NCBI RefSeq assembly: GCF_051414135.1
Contig: NZ_JBLKOA010000002.1
Span: 1 to 64,000, forward strand
From: Halovenus halobia
Lineage (GTDB): Archaea; Halobacteriota; Halobacteria; Halobacteriales; Haloarculaceae
Length of the DNA stretch: 64,000 bases
Direction: 5' to 3'
Shown: one piece after another, positions 51,682-60,700 of the stretch
Numbering within the stretch: the first letter of the stretch is position 1
How the letters are laid out: every line of letters begins with the position of its first letter
Notes under the pieces: generated by a model
Database searches by the model: none
What the model saw: only the letters and a program-made list of their open reading frames with translations
What the model was told of the DNA's origin: nothing
Program-made: the position numbers and the translations under genes

Positions 51682-52110
51682 TTATCGCACCGGCTTCTCC
51701 GCGTTTCCGCGCACGAGTTCGATCATCGATACGCCGTTGACTTTCTCGACCTTGTAGTTGACACCGGAGAGGTCGCCCATTGCTCGGCCCTTTGCCCCAC
51801 CAATCCCGGCAATGGTGACCTCGTCGTGTTCGTCAATAAAGGAGATAGCGCCGTCACCAGGACAGAATGCCGTGACCTGTTTGCCGTTTTTGATCAGCTG
51901 AACCCGGACGCATTTCCGGATTGCTGAGTTGGGCTGTTTCGCTTCGATGCCGACCTTCTCGAGAACGATGCCGCGCCCTTGCGGGGCGCCTTCGAGTGGG
52001 TCCGATTTCTCTGCCAGACCCCGCTCGCGGCGCGCGTAATCCGAGTCGGACCACCGGTGTTTCTGGCGGTCCTTCTTGAGCTTGCGCGCGGCGTATTTGC
52101 CGTTTGCCAT
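51682..52110 (-). CDS. rpsL: 30S ribosomal protein S12
   Basis: 142 residues. KQPNSAIRKCVRVQLIKNGKQV and the decoding-site loop with GRGIVLEKVG are conserved. The start ATG at 52110 gives MANGKYAARKLKKDR, the archaeal N-terminus. A TTAA-centred box at 52137-52143 is 27-33 bp upstream, so rpsL appears to have its own promoter here. Confidence 0.97.
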   Translation of the reverse strand: MANGKYAARKLKKDRQKHRWSDSDYARRERGLAEKSDPLEGAPQGRGIVLEKVGIEAKQPNSAIRKCVRVQLIKNGKQVTAFCPGDGAISFIDEHDEVTIAGIGGAKGRAMGDLSGVNYKVEKVNGVSMIELVRGNAEKPVR

Positions 52111-52136
52111 AGTGCGTATTGCTATCTGACGGAGCC

Positions 52137-52143
52137 ACTTAAG
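52137..52143 (-). promoter_or_regulatory. putative rpsL-rpsG promoter
   Basis: CCTTAAG on the minus strand lies 27-33 bp before the ATG of rpsL. It fits the need for a promoter at the point where rpsL is parted from nusA. Confidence 0.4.
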
Positions 52144-52213
52144 GGTCCCCATTCACCCCGCGTACGATACTCCCTCTCTCACCGCGACTGCGACCGAATT
52201 TGGTCCCAGTGAG

Positions 52214-52693
52214 TTATCCCAGCAGGTATCGGAGCCACGGCCGCTGCTGGACGAACACTGTCTGTTCGAGTCTCGAATCGAGGCCGAAGACACGACCCGT
52301 CCTCCACGCCCCAAGCCCGAACAGGGTGAGAAGGTAAACCAACGACGAGTTGACGAAGTATCCGTGTTCGACTGGGAACCCAGCCATCAGCCCGCCCTGC
52401 CACGCAGCCGTCCAGAAGAACAGCATCTGGAGTGCACCCATCATCGCGGCAAATCTGACGACAGTCCCCGTGAGCAGTGCAATCCCGATGAGAATCTGGC
52501 CGAAGACGACCAGCGGGTCGCCCCAGCCACCTTCTGCCCACTTCGCGAGGCCCGCCTGAAGGAAGACCCACGCCATTACGAGCCTGAGTCCGAGCAACGA
52601 GTATCCGACCCACGTTGCCGAGTATTCGAACGAAATCACCCGTTCGAACAGTTCTGTGTCGAGTGTTCGTTCCGATGGTCGCTGTGTTGCCAT
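52214..52693 (-). CDS. DoxX-family membrane protein
   Basis: 159 residues with four helices; LRLVMAWVFLQAGLAKW is the DoxX signature. Family members are linked to thiosulphate:quinone oxidoreductase or to stress-related redox membrane complexes. No partner subunit is adjacent. A strong dyad lies in its promoter. Confidence 0.88.
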   Translation of the reverse strand: MATQRPSERTLDTELFERVISFEYSATWVGYSLLGLRLVMAWVFLQAGLAKWAEGGWGDPLVVFGQILIGIALLTGTVVRFAAMMGALQMLFFWTAAWQGGLMAGFPVEHGYFVNSSLVYLLTLFGLGAWRTGRVFGLDSRLEQTVFVQQRPWLRYLLG

Positions 52694-52716
52694 GGTATCG
52701 CTCCAGTTGCACTGTC

Positions 52717-52749
52717 TATACTACAATTCATACATAAATTGGTAGTATA
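52717..52749. promoter_or_regulatory. dyad operator in the doxX promoter
   Basis: TATACTAC (52717-52724) and GTAGTATA (52742-52749) form a perfect 8-bp inverted repeat; the inner AATT blocks (52725-52728 and 52737-52740) extend the symmetry, with one extra G. It covers the region 24-56 bp before the doxX start, where the TATA should be. Confidence 0.6.
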
Positions 52750-52822
52750 ATTTAACGGACATTGACAGTAGAAGGTAGCTGCTGTCGGATTTTGGCCCAC
52801 TAGTAGCGTCAACTGACGCGAG

Positions 52823-53986
52823 TTAGGACCGGTCTATCATAAACTCGAACCGTGCTCCCTCGCTGGCACTCTCTGTGACGTCGACGGTCCACCCGTGTGC
52901 CTCGGCTATCTCCTCGACAATTCGAAGACCGAGGCCGGTGCCGTCCGCGTCCGTCGAATAGTCCGATTCAAAGAGGACCTCTGTGTCATCGGCCGGGATG
53001 CCGACGCCGTCGTCGGCGACGAAAAAGCCCGCCTGACCGTTCAGTAGTCCTACAGTCACGGTAACATCTTGGCCGCCATGTTGGACGCTGTTGCGGAAAA
53101 GGTTCACCAACAGTTGTCTGAGTCGGTCACGGTCGGCGTTGATTGTGTCGGAGGTCTGGATATCGAGTATCGAATCGTGAGTCTCGACGACACCCCATGC
53201 TTCGCTGGCGACGGTCCGCAACGAGACCGGGTTCGGGTCGTCGATGACTTCGCCCTGCCGGGAGAGTGTCAACAGATCGTCGATTAGCCCATCCATCTGG
53301 TCGAGCGCGTCGAGGGCTTTGTCCAGATGCTCGCTATTGCACTCTGTGTTAGCCAGTTCGACGCGACTGGTCGCGACGCTAAGTGGGCTTCGGAGGTCAT
53401 GACTAACGATGCTCGTGAAGGCTTCGAGCCGTTCGTTTTTCTCTTCAAGTGTCGCCTCACGCTCGATGCGGTCGAGCGCACCCGCAGTGTGACTGACCAG
53501 CAGTTCCGCCCGCTCGCGGTCACCGTCGTCGAAGAAGTTGGGTTCAGTGCCGACGGCCTGAAAGACGCCGTGGTCGCCGATGGGAACACTCAGGCCCGAC
53601 CGGTACGCTGAGTCTGCCGGGTCTGAGGAGTCGTCGGCGGCGACATCCTCGACGATGTGTGACTCGCCGGTCTGGAACGTCTTTCCCGCGAGGCCCTGGT
53701 CTGCGCGCATTCGCCGTGCACCTCCCTCGGGTGCGCCGTCGGAAACGGCGTAGGGAACCAGCCAGCCGTCTTCGTGGATTTCGATACTGCAAATGTGAAA
53801 GTCGAGAATCTCTGCCGCTGCCGCGACCGTCTGTTCGGCGGCTTCCTCGGCAGTGTCGGCACTCTGGATTGCTGTCGCAATATCGTGTAGCGCCGTGAGT
53901 TCCGCTTCGCGGTCCACATCCGCCTTTAGTTTGCGGTGCCCCAAAGAGATTCCGGCGAAAGAAGATGTTAGCCCAGCGAAGCACAC
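52823..53986 (-). CDS. GAF sensor histidine kinase, probably 5'-truncated
   Basis: 387 residues from a GTG. GAF domain about 30-170, HisKA with H196 in IVSHDLRSPL, and HATPase with LFRNSVQHGG, DDGVGIP and GTGLGLRI. The first 16 residues are hydrophobic and read like the end of a membrane helix, followed by a basic segment (GHRKLK) and the coil that normally links a membrane domain to GAF. A stop lies 12 codons upstream of the GTG. The N-terminal domain seems lost, next to the IS element. Confidence 0.8.
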   Translation of the reverse strand: MCFAGLTSSFAGISLGHRKLKADVDREAELTALHDIATAIQSADTAEEAAEQTVAAAAEILDFHICSIEIHEDGWLVPYAVSDGAPEGGARRMRADQGLAGKTFQTGESHIVEDVAADDSSDPADSAYRSGLSVPIGDHGVFQAVGTEPNFFDDGDRERAELLVSHTAGALDRIEREATLEEKNERLEAFTSIVSHDLRSPLSVATSRVELANTECNSEHLDKALDALDQMDGLIDDLLTLSRQGEVIDDPNPVSLRTVASEAWGVVETHDSILDIQTSDTINADRDRLRQLLVNLFRNSVQHGGQDVTVTVGLLNGQAGFFVADDGVGIPADDTEVLFESDYSTDADGTGLGLRIVEEIAEAHGWTVDVTESASEGARFEFMIDRS

Positions 53987-54074
53987 GATTTGGCCGCCAC
54001 TCTGGAGAGAAATGCGTGGTTAGCAAAATAAGCCACAGAGACTGTAGCTAACTACCCGCGCTTACGGAAAATCA

Positions 54075-54105
<31 letters not shown>

Positions 54106-54208
54106 AAATCCGACACGCCTCTCCACTAACCACCGGTCAGTAGAACATAAGGATTTTCCACGCTACACAATCCACACGTTCAAGTAATTTTGTCTACATA
54201 GGTTACGT

Positions 54209-55542
54209 ATGGCGAAACGGGTCGTCACCCGCACCTACACTGCTTCCATACGGAACCAGCAACAGGTGTCTGACGACCTCGATTCGCTTGGGTTCGCAGC
54301 CTCGAAACTCTGGAACGTCGGACGGTGGGTCTGTGACAGAGTGTGGTCTGAGATAGGCCACATTCCCGGCCACAACGAACTCACCTCATACCTCAAGTCG
54401 CACGAACGCTATGATGACCTGCATTCTCAGTCAAGTTCGTTCGAAAGACGACGTCTTTCGTGATGCCAAAAATCTCCGATTTTTGAGCACAGCGAGTCCT
54501 TCAAGAACTCGCTGAAGCGTTCAACGGCTGGTACGGTAAACGGCGTAACGGAGACACAAGAGCCAACCCACCGAAGTACCGCAAACACGGCGATGAACAC
54601 CCGCGTTCCACAGTCACGTTCAAAGCCGCCGGATTCAAACTCGACACCAAATACAACCGAGTTCGACTCTCCAAAGGATCGAACTTGAAAGACTACTGGT
54701 CTGACTTCATCCTGTGCGAGTACCAGACTCGTCCCGATGTTGACCTCTCCACCGTGGAGAGCGTTCAACAAGTCAGAGCCATCTGGACTGGTGACGAGTG
54801 GGAACTGCATTTCGTCTGCAAGGTCGAAATCGAAGTGAGTGAATCGCCCGGTGAGAAGACAGTGGGTATTGACCTTGGCATCAACAACTTCGCCGCACTC
54901 GCCTACGAAGACGGCCACAGCGAGTTATACCCGCTGAACTGCTTAAAGCAGGATGACTACTATTTCAGCAAGCGACTCGCCCAGTGTGACGATTCGGAGT
55001 CCGAACAGGCAACGCGACTGAACCAGAAGAAGTCGGCTCGCCGTACCCACTACTTCCACACACTCTCCAAACACATCGTTCAGCGGTGTGTTGACGAGGG
55101 TGTTGGAACGATTGCCGTGGGCGATCTCTCCGGCATCCGTGAGGACGAGGAGAACGGCGAGGTGAAGAACTGGGGCACGCACGGCAACCTCGACCTGCAC
55201 TCGTGGGCGTTCGACCGCTTCACCTCGATGCTGGAATACAAAGCCGAAATGGAAGGCATCACGGTCGAGAAGGTGTCTGAGCGCGATACGTCGAAGTCGT
55301 GTTCGTGCTGTGGTCGGAAGCGTGACGCAAACCGTGTTGAACGTGGGTTGTACGTCTGCGATGACTGCGGGACGGTGGCGAACGCGGACGTGAACGGTGC
55401 TGAGAACATTCGACAGAAAGTATCTCCGAGTCTCGCCTGTGATGGGGGAGATAGGAGTAACGGCTGGTTGGCACAGCCATCGACGTATCTGTTTGACAAG
55501 GAAACTGGTGCGTTCGCACCTCAAGAACAGGTTACGTCGTAA
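54209..55542 (+). pseudogene. tnpB: tnpB (RNA-guided nuclease of IS1341 type), interrupted
   Basis: Frame one covers 54209-54463 and frame two runs from 54490 to 55542. Excluding bases 54437-54489 (53 bp) joins them without a stop into exactly 427 codons (426 residues plus stop). The product has the IS1341 TnpB layout: helical N-terminal guide-binding part, RuvC-I aspartate in VGIDLGINNF, zinc finger with CSCCGRKRDAN and CDDCG, and RuvC-III aspartate in NADVNGAENI. At the usual RuvC-II glutamate the segment reads AVGDLSG. As it stands the protein is not made. Confidence 0.85.
54437..54489. repeat. twin-hairpin insertion in tnpB
   Basis: Hairpin one is CGAAAGACG (54442-54450) / CGTCTTTCG (54452-54460), hairpin two AAAAATC (54468-54474) / GATTTTT (54478-54484), joined by TGATGCC. 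The size is 53 bp, so it shifts the frame, and a TGA follows inside it. It looks like a small palindromic repeat or MITE. The exact ends are uncertain by a few bases. Confidence 0.75.
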
Positions 55543-55579
55543 ACCACAATATCCCAACGCGGTCGGGAATCCTCGTCCT

Positions 55580-55626
55580 CGAAAACGCTTCGCGTTTTCG
55601 GGTGCAACGAGACGCAACGCGTCTCG
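55580..55626. repeat. second twin hairpin in the IS right end
   Basis: CGAAAACGC (55580-55588) / GCGTTTTCG (55592-55600) is followed by CGAGACGC (55608-55615) / GCGTCTCG (55619-55626), with GGTGCAA between. It sits between the end of tnpB and the right-end hairpin, and is built like the insertion in tnpB. Confidence 0.7.
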
Positions 55627-55653
55627 TCATGCCCCTTCAGGGCGGGGAGGATG

Positions 55654-56808
55654 TCAATCTCGCAACTCGAATTCGATGGCTGCACCCTGTCCGAATCCAA
55701 CACACTCGGTTGCGATACCGCGGTCGACGCCCTGTCGGTGCATCTCGTGAATGAGCGTCACGGGCAAGCGAGCACCGCTTGCACCGAGAGGGTGACCAAT
55801 CGCAATCGCACCGCCGTTGACGTTGAGGATGTCGTGGTCGATACCGAGTTCGTCGGCGGAGGCAATAACCTGACTCGCAAAGGCCTCGTTAATCTCGACG
55901 AGTCCGTAGTCGTCGATGGTGCGCCCGGCACGTTCGAGCATGTTCTCGACGGCTGGAATCGGGCCGATACCCATCGTTGTCGGGTCCACACCGGCAACGC
56001 CGCTCTGGCCAACCTCTGCGAGAATTTCGAGGTCGTTGTCTTTGGCGAACTCCTCACTGGTGACCAGCAGACAGGCTGCCCCGTCGGAAATCTGCGAGGC
56101 GTTCCCTGGCGTGACCGTGCCATCCTCTTTGAACACTGTCGGGAGTTCTGCGAGTTTCTCTGGGGTGGTTCCCGGCCGCAGCCCCTCGTCTTCGGTGACG
56201 GTCAGTTCGTTGCCGTCCTCGTCGTGGCCCGTGATCGGGACGATTTCCTCGTCGAAGCGTCCCTCTTCGGTGGCTTCGACGGCGCGCTGCTGGCTCCGAG
56301 CACCGAACTCGTCTTGCTGGCCACGGGAAACGTCGTACTGCTCGGCGACCTTCTCGGCGGTCTGGCCCATCGGGAGGTTCTCCATCCCGTAGCGCTCGTC
56401 CATCCGCGGGTACATCTTGCCTGCGCCCTCGCCCATCTTCACCATGCTCATGCTCTCGACACCGCCAGCGAAGATGGCGTCACGCCGACCCGCGGCGACG
56501 GCGTCGGCCGCGGTCATAATCGTCGTCGCCGAGGAGGCACACTGCCGGTCGATGGTCGTGCCCGGGACACTCTCGTCGAGTGCGAAAATCGCGATCTGTC
56601 GGGCGATGTTGGTCCCCTGCTCCTCGCGAGTCTGCGCACAGCCCCACATCACGTCGTCAATCTGCTCGCTCTCGAGGCCGGTGTCGTCCATAATCGACTC
56701 GATGATCTCGATCGAGAGGTCTTCCGGCCTGATGTTGCGAAGGTGACCGTCTTCCTTACCCTGTGGTGTCCGTGCCGCACCGACGATAACTGGTGTGTTC
56801 GCTGCCAT
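55654..56808 (-). CDS. acetyl-CoA C-acyltransferase (thiolase)
   Basis: 384 residues. Catalytic C90 in DRQCASS, the histidine in AIGHPLGASGAR and the second cysteine in ATECVGFGQG are intact. It cleaves 3-ketoacyl-CoA in beta-oxidation or joins acetyl-CoA units. The start is the ATG at 56808. The stop codon lies at the IS right boundary, so the last residues may have been altered by the insertion. It may work with the racemase-like gene or the CoA-transferase in fatty-acyl metabolism. Confidence 0.92.
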   Translation of the reverse strand: MAANTPVIVGAARTPQGKEDGHLRNIRPEDLSIEIIESIMDDTGLESEQIDDVMWGCAQTREEQGTNIARQIAIFALDESVPGTTIDRQCASSATTIMTAADAVAAGRRDAIFAGGVESMSMVKMGEGAGKMYPRMDERYGMENLPMGQTAEKVAEQYDVSRGQQDEFGARSQQRAVEATEEGRFDEEIVPITGHDEDGNELTVTEDEGLRPGTTPEKLAELPTVFKEDGTVTPGNASQISDGAACLLVTSEEFAKDNDLEILAEVGQSGVAGVDPTTMGIGPIPAVENMLERAGRTIDDYGLVEINEAFASQVIASADELGIDHDILNVNGGAIAIGHPLGASGARLPVTLIHEMHRQGVDRGIATECVGFGQGAAIEFELRD

Positions 56809-56932
56809 GATCTCGTTTACTCGCGTATTGCATAACAACCTTTGGTATATCGGTGTATCAGGCAACCGTTGTTAACCCAATAAGATAAGAAACTTCCAGA
56901 ATCGAGTTGTACCGGGCACAGACCAACACGAA

Positions 56933-58579
56933 TCAGGGCTGCTCAGCTCGTGCCATCCACTCACTCGCCTGCGGTTCGTCGGGGTCGGTCGGAATCTCGA
57001 CCAACCGTGGCTCGTTGCTGTCCAGCGCTGCCGTCAGTTCGGTCTCGATTTCGGCGGGCGTCTCCGCACGCACCGCCTCGACGCCCATTCCCGCCGCGAT
57101 TGTCGTGAACTCTAACGGCGCGTCGGCCCAGCCGTATGCTCCCTCACCAAGGCCGAAGGTTCGGTCAGCTTCCTCGCTAATGATGGCGTAATCGCTGTTG
57201 TTGAAGACGACAACTGTCACCGGAATGTCCTCGCTTGCAGCGGTGTGGAGTTCGTGGACGCACATCATCAGGCCGCCGTCACCAGATAACGCAACAACAT
57301 TCTGGTCTGGGTTGGCAACCTGTGCGCCCAGCGCGGCCGGCAGACCGGTCCCCATCGTCGCCCACGACCCGGGGTTGACATAGGAGCGCGGCCCGCAGGC
57401 GTCGAAGGTGTTCAGTGCCCACACCCGGAAGCCACCCGCATCGACGGACACGACGGTCTCTTCGGAAAGAGCCGCTCTGACTGCTCGGAGCGCCCGCACC
57501 GAGGTCAACGGGAGGTCGTCGCCGAGCAACGGGTCGATTCGCTCCTCTGTCGCGTCTCGGACGACAGTCGCACGCTTGACGCCGCCGGTGCCAGCCGTCC
57601 CAGACAGTTCAGCGTCGAGCGCTGCCAGTGCGTCCGTCGCGTCAGCGACAATCCCCACTGTGAGGTCGTACCCAGTACCTAAATCGCCGGGCGAGAGTGT
57701 TATCTGCACAATCTCCGCGGGCATCTCGACCGACCAGTGCCGCGTCGCGACGGCGTCAAAGTCAGTACCGACCGCCAGCAAGGCGTCGCTGTTGGCGAGA
57801 CAGTCGAGCAGTTCGGGACTGGCACTGCCCGAAAGTGTGCCCGCGACGTGGTCGTTTCTATCCGAGACGACCCCCTTGCCTTTGTAGGTAGTAACGAGTG
57901 GTGCGTCGATAGAGTCTGCCACAGCGAGCAGTTCGTCAGTTGCACCGGCCGCCCGCGCACCCCCGCCGACGAGGATGGCGGGACGAGTCGCGTCTTCGAG
58001 ACAGGCCGCCGCAGCCCGGATATCGTCCTCTGGAACGCCGGAGTCAGTCTGCGGGCGGGAGTCGGTCGACTCCGCGAGCGGGCGGTCCTGCCCGAGGAAA
58101 TTCTTTGGAATCCCAATCCGTACTGGTCCGTTCGGTGGCGTTGTCGCCACGTCAATTGCCCGCCGAACCTCGACTCGCGTTGCGGCGGGTCGCTCGACGA
58201 GAATGTTCGCTTTCAGTAGTGGGTCGTAGGTCTCCGGCGGCGTCTCGTGAATCCCGTTGCCGCCTCGGACGTCCGGTTCGGTCTCGACAGCAATATGCAC
58301 GAGCGGCGTGCAGTCGTTCGCGGCGTTTTTCAGCCCATTCAGCGCGTTCATGTCGCCGGGGCCGGGAACGACAACCGTCGCTGCGGGGTCGCCGCTGGTC
58401 TCGGCGTAGCCCCACGCTTCGTGTGAGACGGCCGTCTCGTGGCGAGCAACGAGAAAGCGGGTCTCATCCCGGTCAGCAATTGCCTCGTTCAGCGGCAGCG
58501 TCTGCTTTCCGGGAATACCGAAGACCGTATCGATTCCACCCGCGGCGAGTTCGTCGATCACACCGCGACTGATTCGCAT
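56933..58579 (-). CDS. thiamine diphosphate-dependent enzyme (acetolactate synthase-like)
   Basis: 548 residues. The N-terminal pyrimidine-binding domain has FGIPGKQTLPLNEAI and RHETAVSHEAWGYAE with the catalytic glutamate; the middle domain GKGVVSDRNDHVAG; and the C-terminal diphosphate motif SGDGGLMMCVHELHTA with NNSDY. It is close to acetolactate synthase and benzoylformate decarboxylase types; the exact substrate is not clear. No regulatory subunit (ilvN) is adjacent, so a catabolic 2-ketoacid decarboxylase is possible. The start is the ATG at 58579. Confidence 0.88.
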   Translation of the reverse strand: MRISRGVIDELAAGGIDTVFGIPGKQTLPLNEAIADRDETRFLVARHETAVSHEAWGYAETSGDPAATVVVPGPGDMNALNGLKNAANDCTPLVHIAVETEPDVRGGNGIHETPPETYDPLLKANILVERPAATRVEVRRAIDVATTPPNGPVRIGIPKNFLGQDRPLAESTDSRPQTDSGVPEDDIRAAAACLEDATRPAILVGGGARAAGATDELLAVADSIDAPLVTTYKGKGVVSDRNDHVAGTLSGSASPELLDCLANSDALLAVGTDFDAVATRHWSVEMPAEIVQITLSPGDLGTGYDLTVGIVADATDALAALDAELSGTAGTGGVKRATVVRDATEERIDPLLGDDLPLTSVRALRAVRAALSEETVVSVDAGGFRVWALNTFDACGPRSYVNPGSWATMGTGLPAALGAQVANPDQNVVALSGDGGLMMCVHELHTAASEDIPVTVVVFNNSDYAIISEEADRTFGLGEGAYGWADAPLEFTTIAAGMGVEAVRAETPAEIETELTAALDSNEPRLVEIPTDPDEPQASEWMARAEQP

Positions 58580-58661
58580 ACGCAGGCTTCGAGCGAGATT
58601 GTGAAAACAGTATCCCTGGACGGGAGAGGGCGGTCGTGATGCCAACAGGCGCGCTGAGTCG

Positions 58662-59318
58662 TCAGTAGCCGAAGTGCTCGCGGATGAGCACGACTGTCGT
58701 CCGGTCGTCTTCGAGTTCCTGTCGGAAGATGAGCTGTTTCGCGATGGCAGATTCGACACCGTATGCCTCCTGTGCGCGTTCGTTTTCGAGCGGGTAGGCG
58801 ACCGATTCGAGTCGGTCGAGTGCCGCCTCGAGTGTCGGAACAATCTTATTCACGCCGCTGACGATGACGACGTTCTCGGCGGCGAAGGGGTAGGCACCGA
58901 TGCGACTGCCCGAGCGGTCGGCCGCGACGAGTTCGCCGGTCGCAGAGATAGCGTTGATACCACCGAGGAAGTACTCGGCCGTCTGTGACTCGCGGCGGGC
59001 GGCCTGACGCTCGGCGTCGTCGTCGATACTCCAGATTTCGTCGGGCAGACTCTCCCACTCGTGGTCGCCCTCTGTCAGATACTCGTCGAAGCCGGTCTCT
59101 TCGAGCGTCGTCGAGTGGCCGTTCATGACCGAGGCACCGGCCGGAATCTGAGATTTGAGTTCCGAGAGTGCCTCCTCGCCGGAGTCCACGACGACAACCT
59201 CGAACCCGTTGGATTCGAGGCTCTCGACGGTCTCTTCGAGCGTCTGTTCGTCGGGCAGTTGGTCCAGCGATTCGTCGATATCTGTGTCGTCGGCGTAGTC
59301 GGCTTTCTGTTGAGACAT
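58662..59318 (-). CDS. LUD domain protein (LutC/YkgG-like)
   Basis: 218 residues. The LUD fold is seen in GASVMNGHSTTLEETG and ADRSGSRIGAYPFAAENVVIVSGVNKIVPTLEAAL, and the C-terminus has a short acidic and basic mix. Members belong to lactate-utilisation complexes, though solitary LUD genes are common. The N-terminal 35 residues are acidic. It is divergent from the CoA-transferase gene. Confidence 0.87.
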   Translation of the reverse strand: MSQQKADYADDTDIDESLDQLPDEQTLEETVESLESNGFEVVVVDSGEEALSELKSQIPAGASVMNGHSTTLEETGFDEYLTEGDHEWESLPDEIWSIDDDAERQAARRESQTAEYFLGGINAISATGELVAADRSGSRIGAYPFAAENVVIVSGVNKIVPTLEAALDRLESVAYPLENERAQEAYGVESAIAKQLIFRQELEDDRTTVVLIREHFGY

Positions 59319-59480
59319 GAGCTTTGAAATTCGTCATCTGATTGTAGGGCAACGAGTCGGATAAGTACTCGCGGACACCGGTGTTAGGTGGTGAGACGAG
59401 CGTTACCCACTGGTTCGTTCACACGACCGGTTCGGGTGGGAGGGACAACCGACTAGTAGGAGCCTCTCGATAGGGCGGCT

Positions 59481-60698
59481 ATGGCCGACGACGAGACAGA
59501 GGCAGCGCCGTTGGAAGGACTCACCGTGCTCGACGCCTCCAGAGTGCTCTCTGGACCGTTCTGCACGATGCAACTCGGCGACCTCGGTGCGGACGTAATC
59601 AAAGTCGAACGCCCCGACGGCGGCGACCAGACTCGCGGGTGGAAACCGCCGACCTACGGCGATTCCGAAGAGTCGGCGTATTACCTGAGTATCAACCGAA
59701 ACAAGCGCTCGATCGCGGTCAACCTTACCACCGAACACGGCCGTGAAATTCTCCGGAATATCGCCGCAGACGCGGACGTGCTCGTCGAGAACTTCCGAGT
59801 CGGACAGATGGACTCGTGGGGACTGGGCTACGAAGACCTCAAAGAGGATAATCCTGACCTGGTTTACTGTCATATCACGGGCTATGGAGAAACTGGACCG
59901 TACAGTGAGCGCCCAGCCTACGACCTTATTATGCAGGCCGAGGGCGGAATGATGTCGATTACCGGCGAGCAGGGCCGCGAACCAGTCCGCGTGGGAGTGG
60001 CTATCGCCGACATTGCCGCCGGAATGTACGCCACGCAGGCGATTCTCGCCCGGCTGTTCCGACGGGAGTTCGCCGATAGCGGCGGCGACAAACTCGACAT
60101 CAGCCTCTTCGACAGCATCGTTGCTTGGCAGACGTACATGGCGTCGTACTACTTCGGCACCGGCGACCCGCCGGGACGGATGGGCAGTCGTCACCCGACA
60201 ATCGCGCCCTACCAGGCATTTCCTACGAAGGATGATTACGTCGTCGTCGCCTGCGCGTCCGAACACATCTGGCCGCGGTTCTGCCGTGCACTGGACCGCG
60301 AGGAGTTGGTCGAAGACGAACGATTCGAGACCAACGAAAAGCGGGTCGACAACCGCGAAGAACTCGACGCGATTCTCGGCGCGGAAATCGAGAAATACAC
60401 CACAGCGGAGATTGTCGAGCAACTGCAGGAGCACGACGTGCCCGCACGGGCGGTCAACGACATGGCCGATGTCTTCTCCCATCCACAGATGGAGGCCCGG
60501 AATATGCGCCGGACGATGAGCCATCCGACTGTTGGTGAGGTGGAGATGCCCGGCAGCCCGATGAACTTCCAGAACGGACAGACGGCCTTCGACGAGCACC
60601 CACCCGGACTGGGTGAGCAAACAGCCGAAATTCTCGACGAACTAGATTATACGGAAGAAGAGATTGCAGCGCTTCGAGACGACGGCGTTGTCCGGTAA
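59481..60698 (+). CDS. class III CoA-transferase (CaiB/BaiF)
   Basis: 405 residues. LDASRVLSGPFCTMQLGDLGADVIKVE starts the fold and AYDLIMQAEGGMMSITG has the nucleophilic aspartate of true class III CoA-transferases. It moves CoA between carboxylic acids; in haloarchaea one such enzyme acts on mesaconate in the methylaspartate cycle, but the substrate here is not fixed by sequence. Compare the racemase-like paralogue at 11140-12303, which has different residues at the active site. Confidence 0.9.
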   Translation: MADDETEAAPLEGLTVLDASRVLSGPFCTMQLGDLGADVIKVERPDGGDQTRGWKPPTYGDSEESAYYLSINRNKRSIAVNLTTEHGREILRNIAADADVLVENFRVGQMDSWGLGYEDLKEDNPDLVYCHITGYGETGPYSERPAYDLIMQAEGGMMSITGEQGREPVRVGVAIADIAAGMYATQAILARLFRREFADSGGDKLDISLFDSIVAWQTYMASYYFGTGDPPGRMGSRHPTIAPYQAFPTKDDYVVVACASEHIWPRFCRALDREELVEDERFETNEKRVDNREELDAILGAEIEKYTTAEIVEQLQEHDVPARAVNDMADVFSHPQMEARNMRRTMSHPTVGEVEMPGSPMNFQNGQTAFDEHPPGLGEQTAEILDELDYTEEEIAALRDDGVVR

Positions 60699-60700
60699 GG

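Noticed and set aside
55651..56835. 394-codon plus-strand frame opposite the thiolase gene
   Set aside because: Shadow; the minus strand has all thiolase active-site motifs.
59403..60620. 405-codon minus-strand frame opposite the CoA-transferase
   Set aside because: Shadow of a conserved gene; rich in R, V and H, with no recognisable domain.
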